Below, one piece after another: positions 1-8,977 of a DNA stretch of 64,000 bases; positions within the stretch are counted from its first letter, which is position 1, and every line of letters starts with the position of its first letter. The translations under genes and the position numbers were made by a program. The notes under the pieces are model-generated. The model searched no databases. It saw nothing but the letters and a program-made list of their open reading frames with translations, and had not been told where the DNA came from. The DNA lies in NCBI GenBank assembly GCA_965229335.1, contig OZ245874.1:2170001-2234000 (forward strand). The letters are read 5' to 3'. Source of the DNA: JAFKFH01 sp017307375. Its GTDB lineage: Bacteria > Pseudomonadota > Alphaproteobacteria > Ferrovibrionales > Ferrovibrionaceae.

Positions 1-334
1 CCAGGGCCGCGCGCGCCTCGTCGAGATCGGCGGCCGCCAGGCGGGGCAGCGCCTGTTCGAGCGCCAGCGCCTCCAGCGCCGCGCGCATCAGCGTGGTCTC
101 GCGGATCGCGCCGGGGTCGAGCGGCGGCACCCGGGTGCCGCGGCGCGGTTCGCTGACGGCCAATCCCTGCGCCTCGAGCCGCCGCAGCGCTTCCCGCACC
201 GGGACATGGCTCGCCTTGAATTCCGCCGCGATGTGATCCTGGGCCAGGCGGCTGCCGGGACCGATCTCGCCCGACACGATCCGGTCGGCCAGTGCCCGGG
301 TAATGACCCCTGCCAGGGTGCGGTCTTCGTCCAT
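1..334 (-). CDS. GntR-family transcriptional regulator (C-terminus beyond left edge)
   Basis: Reading leftward from the ATG at 334, the first ~70 residues form a GntR winged helix-turn-helix, with the typical stretch QDHIAAEFKASHVPVREALR followed by a wing of the form EPRRGTRVPPL. The next residues (AIRETTLMRAALEALALE) look like the start of an FCD (FadR-type) ligand-binding domain, which runs off the window, so only about 111 residues are visible. FCD regulators usually repress a neighbouring catabolic gene and are released by a small carboxylate ligand. The gene is divergent from the aminotransferase at 404, and a perfect palindrome lies between the two starts, so the aminotransferase and this gene itself are the likely targets. 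The ligand is unknown. Confidence 0.85.
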   Translation of the reverse strand, partial: MDEDRTLAGVITRALADRIVSGEIGPGSRLAQDHIAAEFKASHVPVREALRRLEAQGLAVSEPRRGTRVPPLDPGAIRETTLMRAALEALALEQALPRLAAADLDEARAAL

Positions 335-367
335 CGATCCTCTCTTGCGGTCCCAGCCGGGGCATTT

Positions 368-382
368 TATAGATAATCTATA
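368..382. promoter_or_regulatory. Perfect palindrome, candidate GntR operator
   Basis: The sequence TATAGATAATCTATA is a perfect inverted repeat (7-bp arms, one-base centre) and is strikingly AT-rich for this genome. It lies midway between the divergent starts of the GntR regulator (334) and the aminotransferase (404). FadR-type GntR dimers bind short palindromes of this size, so I infer it is the operator of the neighbouring regulator. It probably overlaps the promoters of one or both genes. Confidence 0.6.
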
Positions 383-403
383 ATTTTCTGACGAGGCATG
401 ATC

Positions 404-1567
404 ATGGCACGCATCCGTCCCCGCCGGTTGGAGCATATCGCCGGTATCGGTGTCGACCGCATGGGTTCCCTAGCCGACGGTTCCGGACGGGATTTTCTGA
501 GGCTGGAGAATCTCGATGTCGACCTGCCGCCCGATCCCGAGGCGATCGCCCGTACCCGCGCGGCGGCAGATACCGATGACGACAATTCCTATCTGCCGTT
601 CGTGGGACAGGCTCGTCTGCGCCGTATCGCCGCGGCCCATGTCGCGGCGACGACGGGTGTCTCCTATGACGGCGAACGCAACTGCGTCATCTCGGCCGGC
701 GGGCTCTCCGGCGTGCTGAATACCCTGCTGGCGACGATCGAGGTCGGCGACGAGGTCATCGTCACCGACCCGACCTATGCCGGGCTGATCAACCGGGTGC
801 GCCTGGCCGGTGGCATCCCGCGGTTCGTGCCGTTCGCCTTCAATCCCGGCGACTGCTGGACGCTCGATCGCGCCGCGCTGAGGGGCGCGGTCGGCCCGAA
901 GACCCGCGCGATGCTGCTGATGTCGCCGTCGATGCCGTCGGGCGCGGTGCTGGACCAGGAAGACTGGAACCTCGTTGCCGAACTCTGCGTCCGCCACGAT
1001 CTGTTGCTGATCGTCGATGCCGCGATGGAGCGGCTGCTCTACGACGGCCGGCAGGTCATTCATCCGGCCGGACTGCCCGGCATGGCGGAACGTACGATCT
1101 CGGTCGGTTCGTCGGCCAAGGAACTGCGCATGATCGGCTGGCGGGTCGGCTGGATCGTCGCGCCCGAGAGCTACATGCCCGATCTTGTCGCCGTCTCGCT
1201 CGCCAATGTCGTGGTGCCGGTGGGCATCGGCCAGGATGCGGTAGCGACCGCCCTGGAAGGGTCGGCCCGGACATTGCCGGCCTATGTCGCCGAACTCGAA
1301 CGCCGGCGCGACACGGTACTGGCCGAACTGCGCGGCCTGCCGGTCGGGGTGCCGGCCGGGGGCTGGTCCCTGCTGCTCGACGTATCCGGCGCCGGCATCG
1401 ACGGCGCAAGAATGTCCGATCGCCTGCTGGCCCAGGGCGTCTGCGCCACGGCGATGACCGGTTGGGGCGAGACGCATGGGCGGCAGTACATTCGTTTCGT
1501 CTTTTCCAATGAACCGGTCGAGCGGCTGAAGGGGCTGGGGGCCAAGGTGCGCGCGGCGCTGGCTTGA
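404..1567 (+). CDS. Class I/II PLP-dependent aminotransferase
   Basis: A 387-residue fold-type I aminotransferase. The PLP-binding lysine is Lys239 in SVGSSAKELRMIGWRVGW, and the upstream segment LLLIVDAAMERLLYDG carries the Asp that contacts the cofactor nitrogen. I chose the ATG at 404 rather than 398 because GAGG at 393-396 is then correctly spaced. The substrate cannot be told from the sequence; the family covers aspartate, alanine and aromatic aminotransferases. Position opposite a GntR regulator with a shared palindrome suggests an inducible amino-acid catabolic role. The gamma-glutamyltransferase-like gene follows 56 bases later and may be co-transcribed. Confidence 0.85.
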   Translation: MARIRPRRLEHIAGIGVDRMGSLADGSGRDFLRLENLDVDLPPDPEAIARTRAAADTDDDNSYLPFVGQARLRRIAAAHVAATTGVSYDGERNCVISAGGLSGVLNTLLATIEVGDEVIVTDPTYAGLINRVRLAGGIPRFVPFAFNPGDCWTLDRAALRGAVGPKTRAMLLMSPSMPSGAVLDQEDWNLVAELCVRHDLLLIVDAAMERLLYDGRQVIHPAGLPGMAERTISVGSSAKELRMIGWRVGWIVAPESYMPDLVAVSLANVVVPVGIGQDAVATALEGSARTLPAYVAELERRRDTVLAELRGLPVGVPAGGWSLLLDVSGAGIDGARMSDRLLAQGVCATAMTGWGETHGRQYIRFVFSNEPVERLKGLGAKVRAALA

Positions 1568-1623
1568 CAGGCGGTGTCCCTGGGGTATGGACCAGGGCTG
1601 ACCCCGCTCCTTGAGGTGATTCG

Positions 1624-3213
1624 ATGCTGAACACGCCCCGCAGCCGCCGCGCCATGGTCACCTCGCCCCACCATCTGGCAAGCCAGGCCGGGCTGGATGT
1701 GCTCAAGGACGGTGGCAACGCCGTCGAGGCGGCGGTCGCGGTCGCCGCGACGCTGGCGGTCGTCTATCCGCACATGACCGGGATCGGCGGCGACGGCTTC
1801 TGGCTGATCGCCGAGCCCGGGCGGGACCCGGTCGCGGTCGACGGCTGCGGTGCCGCTGCGGCAGCGGCCGACCGCGAGTTCTATCGCCGGCATGGGCATG
1901 TCGCGATCCCCTGGCGGGGTCCGCATGCGGCCAACACCGTCGCCGGCACGATCTCCGGCTGGGCCGCCGCGCTCGACCTGGCGCGCGGCTGGGGCCGGCC
2001 GCTGCCCCTCGGCCGGGTCCTGCGCGATCCGGTCCATCATGCCGAGGCGGGCATGGTGGTGACCCTCAGCCAGGCCGAACTCACCGCCGCCAAGCTTGCG
2101 GAATTGCGCGATGTCAGCGGATTTGCCGCGACCTTCCTGGACGACGGTGCCGCACCGCGCGCCGGCAGCATCCTGCGCCAGCCGGCGCTGGCGCAAACCC
2201 TGCGTCGGCTGGCAGACGACGGGCTCGACAGCTTCTATCGCGGCGACTTGGCGCGTTCGATCGCCGCCGATCTGGCCGCCGCCGGCTCGCCGCTCACGGC
2301 CGCCGATCTCGCCGCGCATCAGGCCGGGATGCGCCGGCCGCTGTCGGTCGGCCTGCGTGGCAGCCGCCTCTACAACTTTCCGCCGCCGACGCAGGGCCTC
2401 GCCTCGCTTATCATCCTGGCCTTGTTCGACCGGCTCGGCGTCGACGAGGCGGAAGGTTTCGCCCATATCCACGGGCTGGTGGAGGCGACCAAGCAGGCGT
2501 TCCTGGTGCGCGATGCCGAAATCGGCGACCCCGCCCACATGAAGACCGACCCGGAAAGTTTTCTCAGCCCCGCGGCCCTCGATGCGCTGGCTGCCCGCAT
2601 CGACCGGCGCGTGGCCCTGCCCTGGCCCGCACCGGCTGCGGGCGGGGATACCGTCTGGCTCGGGGTCGTCGACGGCGAGGGGCGCGCGGTCAGCCTGATC
2701 CAGAGCGTCTATTTCGAATTCGGCTCCGGCGTCGTGCTGCCGGGCACCGGCATCACCTGGCAGAATCGCGGATCGAGCTTCCGGCTGGCCGAGGCCGGGC
2801 CGAACGTGCTGCGCCCGGGGGCCAAGCCGTTCCATACGCTCAATCCGGCGTTCGCGCGCTTTGCCGACGGCCGCACGATGGTGTACGGGACCATGGGCGG
2901 CGAGGGCCAGCCGCAGACCCAGGCTGCCGTGTTCTCGCGCTATGCGCTGTTCGGCCAGGAATTGCAGGCCGCGATATCGGCGCCGCGCTGGCTGCTCGGC
3001 CGCACCTGGGGCGAGGACAGCGTCACGCTGAAGCTGGAAAGCCGGTTCGCCCCCGCGCTCGTCGACGAATTGCGGGCCGCCGGCCACGCCGTGGAGATGC
3101 TCGGATCCTATACCTCGACGATGGGGCATGCCGGGGCGATCGTGCGCCGGGCCGACGGGGTTTTGGATGGGGCGACCGACCCGCGCAGCGACGGGGCGGT
3201 CGCCGCCTGGTAG
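1624..3213 (+). CDS. Gamma-glutamyltransferase family protein (YwrD-like)
   Basis: A 529-residue Ntn-hydrolase of the gamma-glutamyltranspeptidase family. These are made as one chain that self-cleaves before a Thr, which becomes the nucleophile. The expected junction is Thr343 in GGDTVWLGVVD, where classical enzymes have TTH. The C-terminal small subunit keeps family features such as GTGITWQNRG, FHTLNPAF and GTMGGEGQPQTQAA. No signal peptide is seen, unlike periplasmic Ggt, so the protein is probably cytoplasmic and belongs to the YwrD-like branch, whose substrates are poorly known. It may cleave gamma-glutamyl or other N-acyl bonds. It follows the aminotransferase on the same strand and may supply its amino-acid substrate (inference). 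Confidence 0.85.
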   Translation: MLNTPRSRRAMVTSPHHLASQAGLDVLKDGGNAVEAAVAVAATLAVVYPHMTGIGGDGFWLIAEPGRDPVAVDGCGAAAAAADREFYRRHGHVAIPWRGPHAANTVAGTISGWAAALDLARGWGRPLPLGRVLRDPVHHAEAGMVVTLSQAELTAAKLAELRDVSGFAATFLDDGAAPRAGSILRQPALAQTLRRLADDGLDSFYRGDLARSIAADLAAAGSPLTAADLAAHQAGMRRPLSVGLRGSRLYNFPPPTQGLASLIILALFDRLGVDEAEGFAHIHGLVEATKQAFLVRDAEIGDPAHMKTDPESFLSPAALDALAARIDRRVALPWPAPAAGGDTVWLGVVDGEGRAVSLIQSVYFEFGSGVVLPGTGITWQNRGSSFRLAEAGPNVLRPGAKPFHTLNPAFARFADGRTMVYGTMGGEGQPQTQAAVFSRYALFGQELQAAISAPRWLLGRTWGEDSVTLKLESRFAPALVDELRAAGHAVEMLGSYTSTMGHAGAIVRRADGVLDGATDPRSDGAVAAW

Positions 3214-3346
3214 CTGCGGGCAGCATCGCCAAGCCGGGAACAGGGGGCAGCCGCGCGTCCGGTCGTCGCTGATGCGATGACAGCGCCGCCGCTTATCCCT
3301 AAGATGCGGAAATCCAAGCGTTCTCGGGGACCCGCAGCGAATCGAA

Positions 3347-4963
3347 ATGAACCAGCGTCCGGACGTGCAGCAGCAGCTTGACCAATTGGCCAAGAGCCTC
3401 GTCGGCCAGCTGTCGCCCGAAATGATCCGCCAGATTCTGGTGGCGATCGAGACCGGCATGTTCGGCGTTCCGACCAAGGCCGAGGCGGTGCGGCTGACCC
3501 TGGTTTCGCATCTGAACGCGCGCCGGCCCCAACTCGTCCGCCGGCTGTTCACCTCGTTCTTCGAACCGCTGATTGCGACCGATGTGCAACTGGCACTGGC
3601 CCCGGTGCCGCTGCCCGGTCTGGTCCTGCGGGCCGATCTGGCCGCGCTGTGGCGGATCCTGGCCAAGGGCAGCTTCGCTGCAATGCAGAAGCGCACCGAA
3701 GGCGCGCTGCGGCGCGAGACCGAGGCCAGGCTGTCCGAGGACGTGCTGGAAACCGAGGTTGCCATGAACTGGCGGGCCGAGCTCGGCCAGGCCGCGCTCA
3801 CCGTGCTCGACGACAATCTGCGCGACAGGAAGGCAGCCGCCGACATGCTGGCGGCTTTCAACAAGGCACGTGCAAACGAGTTGCGCCCTGCGCTGGGATC
3901 CGCCTCGCCGGCCGGCGTCGATCTTTCGGTTCTGCGCCAACTGCGCGACATCATCGCATCGGCCGAGAAGCTGCCCGGCCTGACCATGCGCCTCTATGAG
4001 GAGTTCGTCGTTCCCGCGACCGATCCCGAGATCGCCGCGCGCCAGGCGACCGCGATCATCCAGGCCATCGAGGGCTGGCGCGCGGTGGACGGGCCGCCCG
4101 ATCTCGCCTATCTGCTGCCGGTCACGATCCTCTACCGCTTCCGCGCCTATCGAGCGGTTGCCGAATTCGTCCGCGAGAATCCGGCCGACGGCGCCATACC
4201 GCCGGTGAGCGAAGCGCTGGTCGGCCTGTTCAGCCATGCCTGCCTCCGGTTGGCCGACGGCTTCGAACGTTCGGTCGCTGCGGCGAAAAGCGGCGACGGG
4301 CCGCTGATCCTGACCCCGGCCGACGATGCCGCCCTCGCCCAGGCGATCGAGCGGTTCGCGCAACTGCTGGATGCGGTTGCCTATGCCGGGCTGTTCGACC
4401 AGCGCCGTATCGAGGTACGGCTGAAGGATGCACTGACCCAGCTGTCCCGCTCGATCAACGAGGCGGTGCTGCCTACTCTTGCCCGCCGGGCCGGCGTTGC
4501 CGCCTTCGCCCGCCGCGACAGAACCATCGACCATGTCCATTTGCTCAAGATCATGCGCGCCGTCTGGGACTGGCGCGGCGTCCTGGCCGACATGAGCTAT
4601 GCGACCGCCGAGGTCTTCAACTGGCGACAGGGACTGTTCCGCGATTTCGAGGAGGCCCTGAACGGTGCGTTGAAGTTGCAGGAAGGCGACCGGCCGCATG
4701 ATCGCATGGGGCAGTTGCTGCGGCTCAGCCAGCTCTACCGCGCCGTGGACCTCGACATCGGCGCATCGATGGCGGTGACCAGCCGGGCGCTGCAGACGCT
4801 TGCCCGCGACGTGCTTGCCGAAGGCCGCACACTGGCCGCCGAGGAGCGCGCGCTGATCCAGCCCTTTGTCCAGCTGGCGCGCAACGAGTCGGCCAAGATC
4901 CGTTACTGGCACAGCCCGATGCTGACGGAAATCATTGCCCTGGCGGACAATCATGGGCTCTAG
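3347..4963 (+). CDS. Conserved hypothetical protein, all-helical
   Basis: A 538-residue protein I do not recognise. It has no signal peptide or membrane segment, is rich in Ala, Leu, Arg and Glu, and looks almost entirely alpha-helical. The N-terminus (QQQLDQLAKSLVGQLSPEMI) is amphipathic, and the C-terminal third is rich in Trp, Tyr and His. It ends inside the start of the hybrid histidine kinase (overlap 4953-4963), so the two are probably translationally coupled. That suggests a role in the same signalling pathway, but no enzymatic motif supports a specific function. The 133 bases upstream hold no other recognisable signal. Confidence 0.75.
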   Translation: MNQRPDVQQQLDQLAKSLVGQLSPEMIRQILVAIETGMFGVPTKAEAVRLTLVSHLNARRPQLVRRLFTSFFEPLIATDVQLALAPVPLPGLVLRADLAALWRILAKGSFAAMQKRTEGALRRETEARLSEDVLETEVAMNWRAELGQAALTVLDDNLRDRKAAADMLAAFNKARANELRPALGSASPAGVDLSVLRQLRDIIASAEKLPGLTMRLYEEFVVPATDPEIAARQATAIIQAIEGWRAVDGPPDLAYLLPVTILYRFRAYRAVAEFVRENPADGAIPPVSEALVGLFSHACLRLADGFERSVAAAKSGDGPLILTPADDAALAQAIERFAQLLDAVAYAGLFDQRRIEVRLKDALTQLSRSINEAVLPTLARRAGVAAFARRDRTIDHVHLLKIMRAVWDWRGVLADMSYATAEVFNWRQGLFRDFEEALNGALKLQEGDRPHDRMGQLLRLSQLYRAVDLDIGASMAVTSRALQTLARDVLAEGRTLAAEERALIQPFVQLARNESAKIRYWHSPMLTEIIALADNHGL

Positions 4964-7900
4964 TCGGGGGATGGGGTCCGAGCCGACGCAGGAACAGACC
5001 GGGTTCCGGCTGATCAGCCGGCGTGCGCTGATCGCCGTTACCGCCGCGGTCTGGCTGGCGTTTGGGCTGTTGCTGGCCGTCTACCTCTTCTTCGATCGCG
5101 CCAAGGAGATACGCTACGCCGAGGAGAACGCGCGGGATTACGCGCAACTTCTCGCCCAGCACGCCGGGCGGACGATACAATCGGTCGATTCATCGTTGCG
5201 CCTCGTCATCGCCCAGTACGATAAGCTGCGCGCCGAGGGCCGCACCGACGGGGCCAGCCTGAATCAGTTGCTGGTCCAGGCCAAGCAGGACCAACCCTCG
5301 GTCCGCAGCATGACGATCTTCGATTCCCGAGGACTGCTGATCGGCGATTCCGAATCGCCGACGCCGCGCCAGCTCGCGATCGCCGACCGCGATCACTTTC
5401 GCGTCGCCCGCGACAAACCGAATGCCGGCCTCGACATCTCCGTGCCGCTGCGCGCCCGTGTCGACGGGCGATGGACGATCTATCTGGCCCGGGGCCTGCG
5501 CGACATCGACGGCAATTTCATCGGTGTCGCGGTGGCGTCGGTCCAGCCCGAATACTTCGCAAACTTCTATGGCTCGTTCGAGCAGATCGAGGGGCTGGCG
5601 CGGATCGCGCTGGTGCGTGGCGACGGTGTGATACTGGCCGCCTATCCCCAGGCCGAGAACGAGATCGGTTCGCGGTTTCAGCGGCTGTTCCCGGACTCGA
5701 TCCTGTTCGACAGCAAGGTGACGCCCAACGATCTCTGCGTCATCGTCGAACTCGACCGCAACGCGCTGCTGACCGACTGGCGCGGCCGCGTGGTCCTGCT
5801 CGCCGCCGTGGCGCTGCTGTCCGGCCTGCTCTTGCTGGTACTGGCCCGCCAGGTGGCCCGCCGCATCAACGAGGCCGATGCCGCCCATCGCGCGATGGCG
5901 CAGGCCGAACAGCGTTTTCGCGACGGGCTGTCGGCAATGGACGACGGTTTCGCCATCTTCGACGCCGACGACCGGCTGATCCTGTGCAACGCGCGCTATC
6001 GCGACTGTTTTCCTTCGGCCGCGCAACTGCTTGAGCCAGGCGTCGACTACCAGGTGATCATGCGGGCGGTGTCGTCGACCGACCTGGACCTGCAGGGCGA
6101 GGACATCGCTTCCTGGCGTCGCCGCCGCATCGACTATCGCGAGAACCCGGGGCGCGGTGCCTTCACCTTCCGCCGGCGCGACGGCAGGCTGCTGGCCATC
6201 ACCGATCGCCCGACCTCGGACGGCGGCCGGGTCAGCGTGGTCTCCGACATCACCGAGCGCGAGGATCGCGCCGCCGCGCTGACCCGGTCCAACGTGCTGC
6301 TGCAGGCGGTTTTCGACGGGGTGATCCAGGGCATCTGGGCCTTCGACGAGGATCGCAAGCTCGTCGCCTGGAACCGACAGGTCGAAGTCCTGCTGGAACT
6401 GCCTGAGGGCTTCCTGCGCCGGGGCATGGATCTCGGCGAGGTGCAGCGCTTCGGCGCAGCGCGCGGCGACTACGGGCCGGGGGACCCGGCCGAACATCTT
6501 GCCCGTCGCCGGCGCGAGACCGCAACCCACGCCCTCCACAATATCGAGCGCGTGTCGCCGTCCGGCCGGATCGTGCTGGCACGCGGCGGCCCGATGCTGA
6601 ACGGCGGCTTCGTCTCGACCTTCACCGATATTTCCGAGCAGCGCGAGCGCGAGGCCGCGCTGGAAAGTGCTCATGCGCTGCTGCGTGCCGTGTTCGACAG
6701 CGTCACCCAGGGCATCTGGGCCTTCGACCGCAACGGCCGGCTGGTCGCCTGGAACGAGACGATGGGCAAGGTGTTGGACGCCCCGCCCGGCCTGCTCTGC
6801 GAAGGCAGGTCCTTCCGCGAGATCCAGATGGTCGCCGCCCGGCGCGGCGACTTCGGCCCCGGCGACCCCGATGACCTGGTCGACAATCGCGGCAGCCTCG
6901 AGCGGGCGCGCCAACCCCATCTGATCGAGAATGAACTGGCCGACGGCCGTACCATCCAGATCCGCGGCGGACCGATGCCGGGCGGCGGCTTCGTCTCGGC
7001 CGTCACCGATATCACCGAGCAGAAGCGGCACGAACGCGAGGTCGAGGCGCAGACCGTGCGCTTCAAGGCCATTTTCGACAACGTGCTCGACGCAATCATC
7101 ACCATCAACGAAAGCGGCGGTATCGAGAGCTTCAACCCGGCGGCCGAGCGGCTGTTCGGCTATCGCGCCGAGGATGTGCTGCGCCGCAACGTCAAGCTGC
7201 TGGTGGCCGAGCCGCATTCCAGCGCCCATGACGGTTATCTGCGTCGCTACCTGCAGACCGGCGAGCGTCATGTCATCGGCCGCACCCGCGAGATGACCGC
7301 CCGTCGCGCCGACGGCTCGCAGATCGACGTCGACCTGTCGGTCAATGAATACAACCTCGGCGGCCAGCGTCTGTTCGTGGGTATCCTGCGCGACATCAGC
7401 GAGCGCAAGGAAGTCGAGCGGATGAAGCGCGAATTCGTCTCGGTGGTCAGCCACGAACTGCGCACGCCGCTGACCGCGATCGCCGGCGCCCTCGACCTGC
7501 TCGGTACCGGGGTGATGGCCAAGCAACCGGGGCAGACCGAACGGCTGGTCGAGATCGCGCGCAACAATAGCCACCGCCTGATCCGTCTGGTCAACGACAT
7601 CCTCGACATCGAGAAGATCGAGGCCGGCACGGTCGCCCTGACGCTCGAACCTATCCTCGTCGAGGAATTGATCGACGGGGCGGTCGAGGCCAATCGGGCC
7701 TTTGCCGCCGGCTTCCGGGTCGAACTGGAGATCGGCGCCATTGCCGACGCCCAGGTGCGCGGCGATTTCGACCGGCTGATCCAGGTGCTGACCAACCTGA
7801 TCTCGAACGCATGCAAGCATTCCCCGTCGGAAGGTACCGTGACCGTGGCGGTCGAACGGCGCGGCGATCAGCTGCATTTCAGCATCAAGGACCAGGGACC

Positions 7901-8507
7901 TGGCGTGCCCGAGGAATTCCGCAGCCGCATCTTCGAGCGTTTCGCCCAGGCCGATTCGTCCGACCGGCGTCGCAAGGGCGGTACCGGCCTCGGCCTGTCG
8001 ATCGCCAAGAGCATCGTGGAACGCCATGGCGGCCGCATCGGCTATGATTCGACGCTGGGTGCCGGCGCGGTCTTCTGGTTCGACCTGCCGGTCTGGGGCG
8101 GCGCGATGCGGCCGGTGGCGCCGAAGCGCGCGGCCGCGGTGACGCGCCGCGGCACGATCCTGCATATCGAGGATGATCCCGAGATCGTCGAATTGCTGCG
8201 CCAGTCGCTGGCCGGGATTGCCGAGCTGATCGCGGCGTCCAGCCTCGCGGAGGCGCGGCTGGCGCTGGCCGAGGAACGCTTCGATGCCGTCGTGCTGGAT
8301 ATCGGGCTGACCGATGGCCATGCCCGGGAACTGCTGCCGGTCTTCGACCGCCTGTCGCCTGCGCCCGCGCTCTACGTCTTCTCGGGCCAGCAACTGGATG
8401 CCGAGATTGCCGGCCGTGCCGACCTCGTGCTGGTGAAGGCGCAGGAAGGGCTGGTCGAGCTGGTGGAACTGATTACCGACCTTTTGGCCAGGGAACGACC
8501 TGAATGA
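4953..8507 (+). CDS. Membrane hybrid histidine kinase with periplasmic sensor and four PAS domains
   Basis: About 1184 residues. From the N-terminus: a membrane helix (~25-47), a periplasmic sensory region of about 230 residues resembling double-Cache sensors, a second membrane helix (~279-299), then PAS domains at ~328-440, 450-563, 576-690 and 705-820. PAS 2 and 3 are near-duplicates (QGIWAFDEDRKLVAWN and QGIWAFDRNGRLVAWN). Next come the phosphoacceptor domain (VSHELRTPLTA, His834), an ATPase domain with N box (NLISNACKHS) and G boxes (DQGPGVPEE, GGTGLGLSIAKS), and a receiver domain (~1068-1183, Asp1116). The start could also be the ATG at 4971. It overlaps the preceding unknown gene and, by 4 bases, the downstream receiver gene, so the three form an operon. 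Confidence 0.92.
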   Translation: MGSSRGMGSEPTQEQTGFRLISRRALIAVTAAVWLAFGLLLAVYLFFDRAKEIRYAEENARDYAQLLAQHAGRTIQSVDSSLRLVIAQYDKLRAEGRTDGASLNQLLVQAKQDQPSVRSMTIFDSRGLLIGDSESPTPRQLAIADRDHFRVARDKPNAGLDISVPLRARVDGRWTIYLARGLRDIDGNFIGVAVASVQPEYFANFYGSFEQIEGLARIALVRGDGVILAAYPQAENEIGSRFQRLFPDSILFDSKVTPNDLCVIVELDRNALLTDWRGRVVLLAAVALLSGLLLLVLARQVARRINEADAAHRAMAQAEQRFRDGLSAMDDGFAIFDADDRLILCNARYRDCFPSAAQLLEPGVDYQVIMRAVSSTDLDLQGEDIASWRRRRIDYRENPGRGAFTFRRRDGRLLAITDRPTSDGGRVSVVSDITEREDRAAALTRSNVLLQAVFDGVIQGIWAFDEDRKLVAWNRQVEVLLELPEGFLRRGMDLGEVQRFGAARGDYGPGDPAEHLARRRRETATHALHNIERVSPSGRIVLARGGPMLNGGFVSTFTDISEQREREAALESAHALLRAVFDSVTQGIWAFDRNGRLVAWNETMGKVLDAPPGLLCEGRSFREIQMVAARRGDFGPGDPDDLVDNRGSLERARQPHLIENELADGRTIQIRGGPMPGGGFVSAVTDITEQKRHEREVEAQTVRFKAIFDNVLDAIITINESGGIESFNPAAERLFGYRAEDVLRRNVKLLVAEPHSSAHDGYLRRYLQTGERHVIGRTREMTARRADGSQIDVDLSVNEYNLGGQRLFVGILRDISERKEVERMKREFVSVVSHELRTPLTAIAGALDLLGTGVMAKQPGQTERLVEIARNNSHRLIRLVNDILDIEKIEAGTVALTLEPILVEELIDGAVEANRAFAAGFRVELEIGAIADAQVRGDFDRLIQVLTNLISNACKHSPSEGTVTVAVERRGDQLHFSIKDQGPGVPEEFRSRIFERFAQADSSDRRRKGGTGLGLSIAKSIVERHGGRIGYDSTLGAGAVFWFDLPVWGGAMRPVAPKRAAAVTRRGTILHIEDDPEIVELLRQSLAGIAELIAASSLAEARLALAEERFDAVVLDIGLTDGHARELLPVFDRLSPAPALYVFSGQQLDAEIAGRADLVLVKAQEGLVELVELITDLLARERPE

Positions 8508-8890
8508 CCGAACTCGGCCACGTCCTCTATGTCGACGACGAGCCTGACATCCGCGAGATCGCCTCGCTGGCCCTGGCCGGCGTCGGCGGGTTGCGAGTCA
8601 CGCTCTGCTCCTCCGGCGCGGAGGCACTGACGGAGATACCGCAGGCCTTGCCCGACATGGTCCTGCTCGACGTCATGATGCCGATGATGGACGGCCCCGC
8701 CGTGATGGCGAAGCTGCGCGAAGACCCCGCCACCGCCGGCATTCCCGTGGTCTTTCTGACCGCCAAGGCCCAAGCGGCGGAGATGCAGAGCTATCTGCGG
8801 CTGGGGGCGCTGGGCGTCATCGCCAAGCCGTTCGACCCGCTCGCCCTGGCCGACCAACTCAAGGCGCTTTGGCGCCGCCGCCCGGCCTGA
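8504..8890 (+). CDS. Single-domain response regulator (CheY-like)
   Basis: A 128-residue stand-alone receiver with the acidic pocket DD (residues 11-12), phosphoacceptor Asp56 in MVLLDVMMP, the conserved Thr in VFLTAK, and Lys107 in IAKPFD. There is no output domain, so it acts by protein-protein contact or as a phosphorelay shuttle. It starts inside the stop codon of the hybrid kinase (ATGA overlap), which marks it as the kinase's probable direct partner. Confidence 0.93.
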   Translation: MTELGHVLYVDDEPDIREIASLALAGVGGLRVTLCSSGAEALTEIPQALPDMVLLDVMMPMMDGPAVMAKLREDPATAGIPVVFLTAKAQAAEMQSYLRLGALGVIAKPFDPLALADQLKALWRRRPA

Positions 8891-8977
8891 CGGCCTGGGG
8901 CACCGCCCTGTCATCCATGGTTCATTGGGACGAGATATGCCATAGTTCCTAAATTGAACGGAAGAGCAGGAAAACTC

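Noticed and set aside
1282..3987. A 901-codon open frame on the minus strand
   Set aside because: It lies opposite the gamma-glutamyltransferase family gene and parts of both neighbours and shows no domain.
5190..8393. A 1067-codon open frame on the minus strand
   Set aside because: It is antisense to the hybrid kinase, whose domains are all intact. It comes from high GC at the third codon position, and its translation has no known motif.
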